Positions 1 through 13,363 of a stretch of DNA of 64,000 nucleotides are shown here, one piece after another. Position numbers and translations under genes: made by a program. Every line of letters begins with the position of its first letter. Position 1 is the stretch's first letter. Below the pieces are notes generated by a model, which saw only the letters and a program-made list of their open reading frames with translations, had not been told where the DNA came from and ran no database searches. The stretch comes from Ricinus communis. Lineage: Eukaryota; Streptophyta; Magnoliopsida; Malpighiales; Euphorbiaceae. The stretch lies in the NCBI RefSeq assembly GCF_019578655.1, contig NC_063265.1, positions 7,288,501 to 7,352,500 of the forward strand, in the 5' to 3' direction.

Positions 1-1135
1 AATTCTGAAATTCTATTAATATAAAAAATTAAAAAAAATATTGATTAATTAATTTTAATATTATATAAATTAATATACATTTGACACTAACTCGGCAATA
101 AAAATATTTAAATTTAAATTCAAATAGCTTGATGAATAGAGTTTGAATTTAATATCAAAATAATTTCATGAGTCAAATTCGGGCACTACAATTCTTTTTT
201 TCTATTAGAATTTTCATTATTTTTATTTTCCTCAAGAAATCTGTCCTCGAATCTTTGATTATCGGAGAATGAAATTAACACTTGATCACCTACCTCAATA
301 TTATCATGTTCATTTAAGTACTGAAGCATGTTTGACTGTAATTTAGATACTAAAATGATGGTAGCCACATTTGCACAATTCCCCATCAATTCATCTTTAC
401 ATTTACTATGTAATCATTTGTAAAAACAGGTTAAAGAAAAAACAACAAAATTACTACATTCCTTTACGTGTTTTACACTCAATTGATGTTGCTTATTACT
501 CGTGTTAGCTGAATTTTGGTTATAAGCAAAAGGCACAAACTAATAGTTTTACTGTTAAGGAACAAAACATAAGCAAATAAATAAATAATTAAAACAATGA
601 TTATTAGAAACGCAACAATTAGGAAGAAAGGCTATGATTTCATAATTGACAAAGATAATTTTAAATAATCATATTTTTAAATGCATTAATAATTCAAAAT
701 ATAGGAATTAGGGCAGAATATTTTTAATTGATAAGTTCTTTTTTCTTTTTTGTGTAGAACTTAGAGAAAAATAGAATTCAAGACAATAAGATAATTCAAA
801 CGCTTTATAAAACTAAAGCAGAATACTTACGTAATTTTTTTATATTATTTTTATAGAACTAATTCATAAAAACTAGATGAACAAATATGGTTTAAAGCCA
901 AACTCTAATACCAAACTGATGACAACCTTACAAAGTTGTTATGAGACCTCAAAACGCAGAATAAGATAATCAAACTTGAAAAAAGGCTAAAATAAGATTT
1001 GTATATTGAAACCTTGACCAATGTTTATAAAGAAAAATGAATTAAAAATATTAAAAAAAATTATATTCCACATTCATGAAATAAAAAATTAAAAATATAA
1101 GATAAATTGGATTAGTAACACAATATAAGATATAA

Positions 1136-1790
1136 TCTATATCTATATATATTAATCTCTAACATGTGTACTTACTTTTGACACATGAAATTTGAATTTA
1201 TATGTAATTTTATAGTTTTTTCTATTTATTTATTGATTCATGAATTACATTCCTAATTAAACACTATTTTTATCCTAAAAAATAGTATATTAATTATATT
1301 TTAATATTATATTAACTAATAAACAGTTTCCTAATCAGATAACGATATTAATTCTATCATAAATAATAGCATATTAATTAAATTTTAATATTATATTAAC
1401 TAATAAATTATTTTATAATTTAATAATAATTCTAATTCTAGAAATTAACATTTTAAATTATATCTTTAGTATTATATTCAATAATAAATTAATTTTTAAT
1501 TATATAATAAAATTCTAATTTTAAAAATCACAATATCAATTATATTGATCTATTAATTTATATAATATTAAAATTGATTAATAAATAATACTTAAGATAA
1601 TTTTTATATTATTACATTAATAAAATTTTAAAATTTGAAAAGATTAAAAACATTTAAAATTAGTTAGTCTGCCATTATTTTTTAAAATTTATAAATTAAA
1701 TATTAAAATTTTTATAAAAATGTATCTATCAATTTATTTTTATAATCAAAATAATAATAACGGTTGTACAATGCACGGATAAATGACTAG
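1136..1790 (+). mobile_element. Helitron-like non-autonomous element, copy 1
   Basis: The right end reads GTACAATGCACGG, then a short AT-rich spacer and CTAG directly followed by T. This is the arrangement of a plant Helitron 3' terminus: an imperfect GTGCA-type palindrome just before CTRR, inserted between A and T. The left end is a TC after A in a run of TCTATAT repeats at about 1136-1143, which suits a Helitron 5' end. The interior has no coding capacity. The exact left boundary is uncertain. A second, shorter copy of the same left and right sequences follows immediately, which supports this being a mobile family rather than chance. Confidence 0.5.
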
Positions 1791-2115
1791 TATATATTAA
1801 TTTCTGAACCCCAAATTTTTTTTGATATCTTTGCTTAATCTTTGACATATAAGATTTTTATTTTGACATGTATACTTACTTTTGGTATATGATATTCAAG
1901 CTTTATATATAATTTTATAGTGTTTTAATTAATTTATTAATAATTTTTATATTATTATATTAATAAAATTTTAAAATATAAAAAACTAACAAAGACGTTA
2001 AAATAATTATAAATTATTAAAATATCTATTTATTTTTATTTATAAATTTATTTTATATTATTATTTATAATCAAAATAATTACAACGGTTGTACGACATG
2101 CGGGTAAATGACTAG
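1791..2115 (+). mobile_element. Helitron-like non-autonomous element, copy 2 (shorter)
   Basis: It starts with TATATATTAATTTCTGAAC, matching the TATATATTAATCTCTAAC near the left end of copy 1, and shares the following stretch about ACATGT, ACTTACTTTTG and TTTTATAG. It ends with a GTACGACATGCGGG palindrome-like motif and GACTAG. It is about half as long as copy 1, so it has an internal deletion, or copy 1 has an insertion. A third, more decayed end-like sequence (AACAGTCGTATAACACA) lies near 2279. No ORF is present. Confidence 0.45.
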
Positions 2116-3271
2116 CTTTCATAAATATATAAAAAAATATTGAAAATATTATTTTTAATATAATTATAAATTTTAGATTCATTTTATTACAATTTAAAAC
2201 AATAAAAATTTCATTTGTTAAAAATAAATACACTTATCAAAACAAATTTTTTAAAATAATGATATTAAAATAATTATAACAGTCGTATAACACAAATATA
2301 TAAAAAATTTATTCAATATATAATCTTTAATATAATATTAATTTTATAAATTTATTCAAATTATAATTTAAAAAATTTAAAAGCATTACAATTAAAAAAA
2401 AAGTGAGAAAACGGGGATAAAAATTCCGACATTATGCAGTTTAAGAAAAAAAAAAAAAAAAGTCATGAGTATCATGATAATTGAAACACTATAGGTGTTT
2501 ATGGACTTGGGGCCAATCAACTTAATCCTACTCGGCTTGAATATGTGGATAGGTTGGACTTAGTTAGGACCCATACAAATGGGCCTTGACGTCCACTTTG
2601 AATAATCTTCAAATCACGACCCGATTCCACCAACCAAGTTGTTTATATGCATTTGGATTTGTTTAAATGATGTTCGTATGATCATTTGAATAATTTGAAG
2701 CCTATATTACTTTAGTTAACCCATTCGTTTATTATTTGGCTTGTTTATATAAACTCCTCTTTTTCTAACAATAATTATATTTTTATCTTAAAAAAATTTG
2801 TAAATATAAGCATTTTTTGAAAAATATATTTGTAAGAATATGCCCAAGTCAAATACTCTAAGAATTAACTAAATATCGACCATATTAAATTTTTTCTGAA
2901 AAAATTATACACCAACTAAAATTAAACATAATCAACCAATTACAAAAATAATATAAAATAAATCAAAATCAATCAAACATTAACGAAATATAAAACATTT
3001 ATCTCTTAACATCAACCATACGTCAATAAAAAATTATTCAGCTAATAATACCCTGAATTTTTAATTTTATTTACTGAATATTTCAAGGCATATTTAGATT
3101 GCTAATCCAGTTCTCATTAAATATATTTGAGTTGTTATATTTCTCTTAAATAATTCTATTTTAATTATTAAATTTTATTTATATTTATATTTTAATTTTT
3201 TGCATTGAGTTAACTTAATTAAATGGATATAGATATATTATTTTAGAGTGATTTTAAAATTATAAAACATA

Positions 3272-3940
3272 CACTGTAAGAATCTGACAGTTTACCGACA
3301 GAAATCATCAGCAAATTGCATTACCAACGATTTACTATTTTAAAATGGTTAATAAATACATTGTCGGTAAAAATTACTAACGGTTTGTTAATTGTAGGTA
3401 ATTATTATCAATAATATACCAATGTTTTTTAGTTTAAATTGTCAACAAGATTTTTAAAACCACATTTTACAAGCAAAATTTCTGTTGGTAATTTGTTATG
3501 CGTTGTCAATAAATTATTATCTCGTAGAAAAAATTAGAGGGAATCTACCAATGAAAAAAGGCGTCGGTAAATTGTAGGTAAATTTACCTACGACTTTTTC
3601 TGTCAGTAAATTGTAGTCCTGGCAAAAAACAAATTGGAGGGAAAAACATTACCAATAATATAGTGTAGGTATTTCATCGGTAAATTTATCTATGATATTT
3701 TTTTGTTGGTAAACTAGTGTCTTGATAATATTGTAGTAGTCGTTAGATCATCAGTAATTGTTTTGAAATATTGTTGGTAAAATTAGAATTTTAAAATTAC
3801 AATTAATCGGTAATTCGTCGATAAATCACAATATTTATCTTTTACAATTTTAATTTACTGTACTATTTATTTATTTTTTAAAAAATAAATGATAATTGAA
3901 ATAATAATATATAATATAAAATGCTAAACCTAATAACAAT

Positions 3941-3998
<58 letters not shown>

Positions 3999-4150
3999 AT
4001 AAGTACAATACAATTAGTAATAAACATCAACATTAAGTCATAAGTGACCGGTCATCATCACTATCACCTGATCGAGGTTGGGAATCATGTGGCTATAGTT
4101 GTGAGTGAGAAGGAGGCTACATGGTATCGACACACGCTATCAAATCCTTT
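3272..4150 (-). mobile_element. Truncated CACTA (En/Spm) transposon remnant
   Basis: The plus-strand left edge begins CACTGTAAGAA, a degenerate form of the CACTACAAGAA terminus of plant CACTA elements. From 3290 to 3840 there are many direct and inverted short motifs of the type GTCGGTAAATT and AATTTACCGAC, the subterminal repeats expected beside such ends. Farther in, minus-strand codons at about 4033-4150 read a Ser/Pro/Gln tail ending QPRSGDSDDDRSLMT before a stop, which looks like the C-terminus of a transposase. A 50-bp (AT)n run lies between. The matching far end was not found, so the element is truncated or broken. Confidence 0.5.
3946..3995. repeat. (AT)n microsatellite
   Basis: An uninterrupted AT dinucleotide run of about 50 bp, inside the CACTA remnant between the subterminal repeats and the relic coding tail. 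It is probably length-variable between individuals. Confidence 0.95.
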
Positions 4151-7100
4151 CAATATTTATTTTAGATATTCAAATATAAGGGGGATCTATCTATAAATTT
4201 TATTGAAGTAAAATATCGGTATATTTGTCTTTCTCTTCTCTTTTTTCAACACTATTTTCTCTCAATATCGAGCTATTCTTTTCTCTTTTCTCCATCTTTT
4301 GGCCATTTTAGTCTCCTAAACTTCGGCCAAACCAATTTCTTCTTATCCCAAGTACTCTCGCAACACCAATTTTGTTGGAAATCATTAGGTTTCAATGTTT
4401 CGAAAAGAGAGAAAGCTTCTTTCTCTGCTGCCAGCGAGTGTATAATTATTTTTAGACTCTCTTTAGACGATCTGACGCCGAAAATGGCTTTTCCGACCTT
4501 AAAACCTCTAGAACTAATAAGAACAACTCCGATCTAGTAACGTTTAGATACAATTTAAAAAAAAAAAAAGCATGCATAAATAAAAGGTAAAATAGCAAAA
4601 AGATAAGAAAAAGGTAAGAAAATAAAAATTTGAAAAAAAAGAAGGCGTATATGGTCTAAATTTCTCTTATTATTTGTACGATATCTTGGCTTTGTTTCTT
4701 GTCATATTAGACTTCTAAGGATATACAATCGATTTTTATTCTTGGACTTCAATTGATGTTAAAAGAATCACCTGAAGCTTGATTCTATCTGCCACTTTAA
4801 ATACCTTTTATCACTTTGTATAATTAGGTTTTCATGTGTCATTTGGATTTCTTGTGCCATTGGAGCTTCTTATGTCATTAGGATTTCTTGTGACGAGACA
4901 GTTTTCATCACCTTAGTTCTCATCTTCAATATGATTTTTTTTCCTAAATTATAATCCAATGGACCAGAAAACACATATTTTGACAAATTTTAATCCCAAG
5001 ATTGATGTGGATCCCAAATTGTAGGCTATAAACCATAATTTAGGGGGAAAAAGAAAACTCCCCTTTCAACAAATTGTTGGCTACAAGCTCAATGTTATAT
5101 ATAGTTAGTTGCAACAACCTGTCCACCATTGTTTATTATCCAAAGTACACCCAAATTCAATTGTTACTCTACAACTTTCATAGCATTTTGACCTCTTGAA
5201 TCGAGAGTTAAGCAAAGAAATCAATTAAACCGATGCTTAAACCAAACAGATTAAACAAATTTAGTTAACTGAGTTATTCAATTCTCAACCTGTAGTTAAC
5301 TAAACTTCAAACACTGATTTATTAGTCATTCATTTTAAATATTTTTGTACGTAATCAGAAATCTATCATTAATCGACTGACTGTATTTTACTTTTTAATA
5401 ATTGGCTTGATTTTTTCTTTAAGTTAATAAAAATGAAAACCAAAACTGAGTAGTCAGATTTTTAATTTATTTTTTAAAAGCCCATAGTTAGGTTATCACC
5501 TTTCCTTGAACCAAATAATTATAGACCACTAGATAGGTAAAGTTTGTCAGTTATTCAAACTTGGTTTCCTTCCAATAGATGGAACCAAATGCAACTGATT
5601 CTTTATCAAAGCTTGGAGCAAGGTCATATCATATGGTTGTTTGTTTGTACATGTAGTGGGTCCTGTACTCGGGAATACAATGCTCTTTTTCACCAAAACA
5701 AGAAAAACAATTAAAAAAAATATATTTTCAAAAAAAAGTAAACAGAGAACATTACAACAAGGGAGAGGTAGTTTGGTTACCTCACGTATGGATTTGAGTG
5801 CACATGTGGGTTGCTCTTCACATGCAACAATGGCCCCCTTCTATTAACAACCAAAAAAAAAAAAAGAAGAAGAAGAAAATCCGATACCCATAAAGATAAT
5901 TTTGGATTTCAATTTAGGACGTGAATGGATGGATACTTATTTGATGTAGCTATCATAATACTTAGATCAGAATGAACGGTTGGATGCATTTAGGGCGGAT
6001 GTAATAACAAACAGAGAAACTAATAAAAGAGGAAATTCTTTATTTCTTTTTTGATATTCTATTTCCATATTTTTTTTGTCAGTGACCTAATAAGAACTGG
6101 AGAGTGCATGATCCGTTTCATCTTTCAGCTCTCAATTATTGGGTATGGATAAGAAAGATCAGCACTTATTCTTACATCACTCGTATGTTACAACTGAATG
6201 ATCTAACGTAAGACATAATTTTGTTTTCATTACCGACCGTTAACCTCTACCGGTTTTCCAAGGTTGTTTCACAAGTCTCGTGCTTCAGACTGATTAACAG
6301 ACCCTCTAATCCTGGGATGAAGTTTTGATTAATAAGGTTGTCCATTTATAGAGATCGAAGTGGAAGAAAAACAAAAGGGTACATAGTCTTAGTTTCTGTA
6401 ATTTTGGATCCGTTTCAATGTAATTTTGCTTCAATTGATGTTTTTATTCTTTTGATAATTTCTTAGGACAATCATACTAGCATGTTGTTTGTGAGATTAT
6501 GTTAGTCTCATAAAATACTTATTTCTATGCATTTAGTTGAGATTTTACCCATCTTTTTGGGTAAATTTTAGATTTTTAACTTATTTGATCAGTTTCTTTT
6601 TTCAAGTTCTGTCTGAATTAGTGTTTTCTCTAATTAAATTGTATGCCCTAATAACCACAACTCAATTTTTTTTATTATTAATATAGACTAATTTTTCTCT
6701 TTTCATTCAAATCTTTTGACAATTAAATTCTTAAGTCAATCAAAATTTGATGTCTATTTGTCAAGCTGTTGGAAACGAATAGATAAGTTTATAGAATAAT
6801 AATTTTTAATTTTATAGTTATCTTTCTTGGAGAAGCTTCCGCTGTATCACTTCTTCTTATCCTATTATAGACCATCATAAAGGATAGGACCCAATTGGAT
6901 TCAATCAATTAATCAGTACATTCGCGGTAGGGGAGGAAAAAGCAAAAGCAAAAGCAGACCATGTGAATGTGCTGAATTATGAGTTTGCAAGTACCTGCAT
7001 TTGGGATTTTGTTAAATGTCATGCCGAGAAGTACTTGAATCAATGATTGCTGAGTTGCCCTCGTATTTGAATGAACTAAAGTTAGATTAATTAAAGATGA

Positions 7101-9121
7101 TTAAATTGTCTTCGTATATGAACTATACTCGAACAACAGTTCAAAACGATTCTTATAATAACAACAATTAAAACTGATTCTTTGCAAAATAATTGTAATA
7201 ATAATAACAAATAGTTGGCGCTTTGCAGTGCAGAAAGACGTTGATTCATGATGAACAGTTCATGTATGTTTGGTGATGCAAACATGAAATTGAATTGGCC
7301 AATGGGCAAAAAACTTGCTTGACGATTATGAATGATGGATGATGAAAGCAAACTGCTTCATTTTGGAATCTCTATGCATGGCACCGATTATTCCTTTGTC
7401 TTCCCTCCATAAAATCAATTGTTTCCATATATAACTAAACTCCCTCTTCCACTACTTCCTTCATTTCATTCACCCTTATTGATATTTCCCAAGTTTTTCC
7501 TCACAATATCACACCACATATTTAAGTTTATAATTCACCATAAAAAATGTCACATCAATCATTACCGATCTTTGATTTTGCGGAAAAAAATTTTTAAAGA
7601 AGAAATACAGAAGTCGGAATATACAGACTAATTTTATTTGTAACCCTTAAAATTAGATGTATTTTTTTATGAATATTTTAAAATTTAATTTGACCTCTAA
7701 AACTCTTTTAATTTTGACTCTTGTTTCTTAAGGATTGTTGGATAAAATAATAAGCATATGCTTTCTATGATGATAGAAGCAAAGTAAAAAAGTAATGTGA
7801 TTCATGAGTGGATGCAGGCGAATATGCATCATGAGTCATGACACCTAAAACTAGATTTTCCAACTAAGCTCATTATGCAATATAATCAAGGTATATATCT
7901 TGTGAAGAGACAAAAATTGGGTGGAATCTTTTCATTTTATCACTTGCATCTGTATGTGTCTGTAAATGATATTAAAATGAAATAAGAGGGAAAACATGCT
8001 CAAGATCTAATATAAAATTTGTGAGTGGACTGGAGGGTAGTGGCACCATGCGTGACTCTGGATTGAATATCTATTTTCTAGTTCAATAAAAATACAGAAA
8101 ATAAAATGTATACTTGATCTTGAATTATTAGCAAATTAAATAGTGTGACCATTACTCTTCGGTGGCCTGAGGCCAGGCAGTCCATAATTATTCTCAACCT
8201 CTTAAAAATATATTTATATGTGGAAGATACCTGATAATGACATGCACTTACCTATCAATAATTGATAATATCAAAATGCATCGATTATCAACATTATTAA
8301 AATAGAACTAATGTTGTCCTACTACTACAAAACAGCCAGTGCTGTGTGCAGGAGAAAGAAAAGAAAAACATATGGTGTCTTAGCTGTTTGCTTGTCAACC
8401 ATTAATGGGTGTAAACTCAATATGTACATAGTTTCAATTATTTGTCATTTCCTGTGTCAACTTCAGATAATAATAGTAGCCTTCTTCTCTTTTCATCCCT
8501 CTCCCTATACTGTAAATTTCAGCATAAACTTACAGGTAGATAAATTTGCTGCCAGTATTTGCTATTTTGCTCGAGGCAGCACTTGAGATGCTCTCATAAT
8601 TATCTTTTCATTAGTAAATTTTGTAAAATTAGATATCAACCAATGCTTTCAAAGATTGATTTTAATTTTAAATTACATGCACCGAGTGAATTTTTGTTGA
8701 ATAATAAAATTTCAATTTAATTGGATCATATATTTGAAGGATTCGTTATCCGGATCCACTGGCTAATATATTGTGTATTGCTCAATTCAAACTGCTAAAG
8801 TAGGTCACACTTGGGTTTTGATTAAGCAAATGATTGCAAAATTATTTCCTGCCCTGCTCAAAAGGTTTCAGCAATCAGAATCACACATGACATCACAGAC
8901 TTAGCTTTTGATTCAAGTTCCAATACAGATGGAACTGTCATTCAAAATCAAACACAGCATCCGATTCTGTAGTATTGAAAGATTCTTTCTTCTTATCACT
9001 GTAATATACAAAAGTAAAGGCATACTCCGGGCAAAAAATTAATTACATAAGAAAGCCCGGTTTTAATTAGTTTGGGTTTTTTCATCCAAACTTACAAACG
9101 ACATTTTTAATGACCTTAAAA
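4151..9121. other. Intergenic, no supported gene
   Basis: Open frames here are short, lack splice-compatible partners and match no family I recognise. The 5' part (4200-4560) is CT-rich and resembles a transcribed leader or retroelement end, but no reading frame follows. The last kilobase is 3' to the kinase gene on the minus strand. Confidence 0.6.
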
Positions 9122-10447
9122 TTAACCCATAATCACATTATTATCTGAAACTAAGATTTCAAGTTCTTGGGTTAATGGTGGTTGATAAATCAACCCGCCA
9201 AGCTGCGGCCTTAATTTATCTTTCCAAATTCCCTGACCTGGTATTACATTCACCTCCTTACCCTTCATCTCTACCACTACTAACTTATCAGTTAATTGAT
9301 AAATCTCAATGCTCATATTAAAATTACCATTTGGCCGTTCCAGTTTCGCTCCCCAGTTTTTGTTCTTACTCACTTTCACATTCTCAGCTACTGCAATCTC
9401 TTCCACCCTCTCGGTTATCTTCGCCGGCGTCTCCGAGGACACAAATCGATCCGAAATATCGGATTCATTGAACAAACATGATAAATCGAAACCGGAGGAG
9501 AATGATATTATATGGAAGGCATTTAAGCAGTTCTGATTATCTTCTCGGGGCTTGAAATCAAAATCCTCCGCATTAAAATTGATCTGTTTGTAGTCTTTTT
9601 TGAACCAGGGGTCATGAAGAATCTCCTCCATGGTGATTCTAGTCTCCGGATTTGTATCAAGTAGTCGAGAGAGAAAGCTGCGTAGCTCTGGAGACGTCCA
9701 TTTGGGACATTTAAACTGGCCCCTATAGATCTTACGATACATAGCCATGAGGTTAGTATCATTAAATGGTAAATAACCAGCTATCAGCACATACAAGATG
9801 ACGCCGCATGACCAAACATCCACTTTAGCACCATCGTAGCCTTTCTTAGCTAAAATTTCTGGGGCCACGTAAGCCGGTGTACCGCATAAAGTATGGAGCA
9901 ACCCGTCGGGTCGGACCTGATCCTTGACCGCACTGAGACCGAAATCCGAGACTTTAAGGTCCCAGTTCTCATCAAGGAGAAGATTCTCTGGTTTTAAATC
10001 ACGATGAAACACGCCTCTCGCGTGGCAATATCCGACGGCTGTAATAAGCTGCTGGAAATACCGACGGCTTAGATTCTCACTGAACCGTCCTTTAGCCACC
10101 TTGGTGAAAAGTTCCCCACCTTTAGCAAACTCCATAACAAAATAGATCTTTGTTTTTGTAGCCAAAACCTCTAGCAGCTTCACCACGTTCGGATGGCGCA
10201 ATAGGCGCATGATAGATATCTCCCTCTTAACCTGCGCTACGAACCCTCCTTTGACCACTTTTTGCTTGCTCACAGCCTTAATAGCCACGGCTTGGCCTGT
10301 GCGAACATTCCTGGCATGGTACACCTTCGCGAAAGCGCCACAGCCGAGCAGCTTACCCAGCTCGTACTTGTCGAACAAATTAATCATCTCCGGCGAAAGA
10401 GCTTCACCGGTTTCCAGTAAATATTTGGTGGAATGCAACTCCGCCAT
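9122..10447 (-). CDS. CIPK25: CBL-interacting protein kinase, CIPK25/CIPK5-like
   Basis: A Ser/Thr kinase of the SnRK3/CIPK family, which is activated by calcineurin B-like calcium sensors and phosphorylates transporters and other targets. The 441-residue product is full length and intronless, like the Arabidopsis CIPK5/25 clade. The kinase domain starts near residue 28: glycine loop GCGAFAKV (35-42), catalytic Lys57, HRD (148-150), DFG (168-170), and an activation loop closing at APE (195-197). The CBL-binding NAF motif is [19 protein letters not shown] (308-326), followed by a phosphatase-interaction region (about 334-360). The His after NAF differs from the more usual Asp. The start is the first ATG and fits the family N-terminus. 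[20 protein letters not shown] and RNVRTGQ resemble CIPK25 from memory. Clade assignment is an inference; family assignment is certain. Confidence 0.95.
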   Translation of the reverse strand: MAELHSTKYLLETGEALSPEMINLFDKYELGKLLGCGAFAKVYHARNVRTGQAVAIKAVSKQKVVKGGFVAQVKREISIMRLLRHPNVVKLLEVLATKTKIYFVMEFAKGGELFTKVAKGRFSENLSRRYFQQLITAVGYCHARGVFHRDLKPENLLLDENWDLKVSDFGLSAVKDQVRPDGLLHTLCGTPAYVAPEILAKKGYDGAKVDVWSCGVILYVLIAGYLPFNDTNLMAMYRKIYRGQFKCPKWTSPELRSFLSRLLDTNPETRITMEEILHDPWFKKDYKQINFNAEDFDFKPREDNQNCLNAFHIISFSSGFDLSCLFNESDISDRFVSSETPAKITERVEEIAVAENVKVSKNKNWGAKLERPNGNFNMSIEIYQLTDKLVVVEMKGKEVNVIPGQGIWKDKLRPQLGGLIYQPPLTQELEILVSDNNVIMG

Positions 10448-10540
10448 TTCGGAGCTATCATTGATAGGAAGAAAGAAAAGTGAAGGAGCACAACGGCAGG
10501 TAAAGACCGTGCGAGGTTTGAATATTTAGAATGAGAACTG

Positions 10541-10547
10541 TTTTATA
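10541..10547 (-). promoter_or_regulatory. TATA box of the CIPK gene
   Basis: Read on the minus strand this is TATAAAA, about 95 bases upstream of the kinase start codon. That places a transcription start near 10510 and a leader of about 60 bases. The leader is not AT-rich and contains no upstream ATG before the main start that I could see. Confidence 0.6.
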
Positions 10548-10804
10548 GAGAAGTTGCAGAGTAAGCAAAGTATGAGCTGGAATAAACGTAAAGAAAGCAA
10601 GTAAAATCTAAGCTTTCTTGCAAATTTGACAATACAAATCATGTATTGCCAGGCTATTTAAAAGACTCTGTTACTCAAGATAAGGCGTGGCAATTTGGTT
10701 ATTTTTGGCTTTTAAAAAAATACGATGATGACCGTCTACTCCTCCTTTTCTTTTTTGAGATAGTAAACAGTGAGTTTCAAATTTTACTTTTGGAACAGAG
10801 TGAA

Positions 10805-10812
10805 TGACGTCA
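10805..10812. promoter_or_regulatory. TGACGTCA bZIP site in CIPK promoter
   Basis: A perfect eight-base palindrome TGACGTCA (C-box/CRE type) about 360 bases upstream of the kinase start codon. Plant bZIP factors, including TGA and S-group proteins, bind such sites. It lies 21 bases from a CACGTG core, a spacing that would allow joint action. Function is inferred from the motif only. Confidence 0.5.
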
Positions 10813-10833
10813 GGATAAACGGTAACCACCACA

Positions 10834-10839
10834 CACGTG
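10834..10839. promoter_or_regulatory. G-box / ABRE-like CACGTG in CIPK promoter
   Basis: A CACGTG core in the context ACACACGTGTC, an ABA-responsive-element-like G-box. It sits beside TGACGTCA. Together they suggest ABA or stress-responsive bZIP control of the calcium-signalling kinase downstream. This is motif-based inference. Confidence 0.5.
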
Positions 10840-11430
10840 TCTTTGTGTCTTTAAAGAAACGCATAGTTTTCAACGACCGTGTGAGAGTTTTGGTCCAGTG
10901 AGGTTGGCGTACGGGATCCGATTTCTAATGTTTGTTCCTTTCCTTAGTATTAGTTTCAATAATTGACGTTCATTTACACTCCTTTTTTTTTTTTTTCTTA
11001 ATTCGTACTGAGCTTCTTCAATGATTCGATTACGATTACATTCAATCTTCAATTATATGAAGGATTGAGTTAGTGAATTTACTTTTCGTTTCATCAGTAA
11101 TAATAATATGTATTGGTTACTAACTCTAATTAGAGGCTTAGAGCCCTAAAATAATTACAAAACATTTAAATTTTTATATAGTGGTATTTATATCAAAATA
11201 ATATGATAAGATATTAATGTATTTTATTTATTTATTATTATTAATATTAAACTAAATTAAAAAAATAATATTTAATATTTTATTAAATTATAACTTTTTA
11301 TATTTTAAATTTTATTTGTTTTAAAATATGTTACTGTAAAATATATATAGAGAATAGTCATTATCTAAATAAGTATATCAATATAAATTTATATAATATA
11401 TAAAACTATAGATATCTTTAGTTCCACTAA

Positions 11431-11532
11431 ATATTATCTCATAAATAACTTTTAATATAAATCGTAATAACAATATAAAATGTTATCTTATAAACAACTC
11501 TTAATATAAATCGTAATAACAATATAGAATGC
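11431..11532 (+). repeat. 50-bp tandem duplication
   Basis: Two adjacent units with a 50-bp period share TTAATATAAATCGTAATAAC followed by AATATA. Only a handful of differences separate them, so the duplication is fairly recent. It is non-coding. Confidence 0.8.
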
Positions 11533-13144
11533 TAAAATACCCCTCTTAGGCTTTGTAATTTTCTGCTAACTCAGTAAATAGTAGTCCATGCGTCTTAATT
11601 TTAAGTCTTTGACAACAACAATTCTATTTAAGCTCTTCTTTTTGCATTGTTTCTATATTTTCTTCTCTTGATTAATATTACCTAAAAATATATTATTAAG
11701 TTTAAATAAGATAAAAATATTTATTTTAACTATCATATATAAAAAATATATTGTTAAAATAATAAAATATTTTAAATATATATATATATTATGAACTGAT
11801 CAATAATCGACTTATTACCATATAAAATTATATCATAAGTTAAAATAATTTAAAAGTATGTATGTACATTTTAAAATTTTTAAATAATTACATATAATTA
11901 TTGAAAAATATAACTTAAGATATAATAAATAATTAAACCTACAATAAATTTATGTTTTTAATCAAACCAGTTTTCCTTTTGGAAAAAATCAAACTAGTTT
12001 ATTAAGAACCTGCGTTACATATGATTATTTACTAATTATAATTAAAGAATAATTTTTCGTTGATTAATAAATTTTAAATTTATTAAGAAAAAGCATTAAA
12101 AGTCTCTCTTTTTTTCTCTTTTTTGTATTATTCTTAATCAAAAGTTTTCTTTTTTATTTTTAATTCACTACAGATGTATATTTTAAGAGTTTCTGCTTTC
12201 AATTTCATATTATTATATTTAATTTAACAAACACTGATCTTATTAAATAATTAAATAATTTTTATTTATATTTAGAATGGGTAGTGCTATTCTGTAATAA
12301 GGTTCTGCAAGATATTTGACAAAATCACTTGGCGATTAACAGACTTTTTATAGGGCCCACTAGTTTCAAATCAATTTCTTGTTTTTTCAAAAAGAAATTG
12401 TTTTTAATTAATTTTAAGTATAATCGGTCTTATTTGTCAAAAATCCTACATCATCTTCTCCTACTAGTTTGGCATCGTTAAGCATACGGTTCCAAATGTC
12501 ATGATTTCTTTCCAATTCTATTAAATAGTCTAATCAATAAATCCTATTCCTATGCTTGGTGGAAATATTAGTTTTATTTCAAAAGAATTATATAAAAATA
12601 AATTATAATATAATTAAAGAAAATATTTTAATGTTATAGTGACAAATTAATAAAAATTTATTTAAAATTTTTATATATTTTATTAAAATTTAGTCTAACA
12701 ATAACTAATGCTATGAATAGTTCCAATTTAAATTTTATTTTATTTAAATATATAAATTTTAAATTTATAGGTAAATTTTATAAAAAATTATAAATTTTAA
12801 TTAAATACTGCGTAATACTACCTTAACAAAAAATTTATATAGCATCTTCCAGTGCTTTTTTTTTTTTTTTTTTTCAGAACATCTTCGAATGCTTTTGCTT
12901 ATGTAGTATTTTGCTTGTGGATATTTTTGTAGTATTCTAGCTTTGACTTTAATTTCGGTGGTGCTATAATCACCTCTTATCCATATTTTCTTTTTTCATG
13001 TATACCACATGAAAGAAACACCAAATAATATTATTTTTTAGAAAATATATTTTAGATTTTTATATTTAATTTTATTAAACTTTTTATTTTAATTTTATTT
13101 TTTATTAAATTATTAAATTTTTTATTTTTATTTTATTTTATTGG

Positions 13145-13172
13145 ATTATTATTATTATTATTATTATTATTT
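13145..13172. repeat. (ATT)n microsatellite
   Basis: About nine ATT units in an A/T-only stretch (13040-13330) whose two halves are partly complementary, T-rich on the left and A-rich on the right. Confidence 0.9.
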
Positions 13173-13341
13173 AGGAACTTAATAGTTTTTAAATCAAAAT
13201 AAAAATAAATAAAAATCTCATTAAATATCTATAAAGTTTTTTAATAAAATTTAAAAATAAGTGCAATAGCTCAATAAAGAAAATTCAAGAAATCAATAAA
13301 ATAAAACAAAAAGTTTTGGAGACTTAATAATAAATTTTCTG

Positions 13342-13363
13342 TATATATATATATATATATATA
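13342..13363. repeat. (AT)n microsatellite
   Basis: A short pure TA run of about 22 bp immediately before a CT-rich stretch. No gene follows it. Confidence 0.85.

Noticed and set aside
9296..9762. Open frames on both strands inside the CIPK gene
   Set aside because: They are shadows of the kinase coding sequence in other frames.
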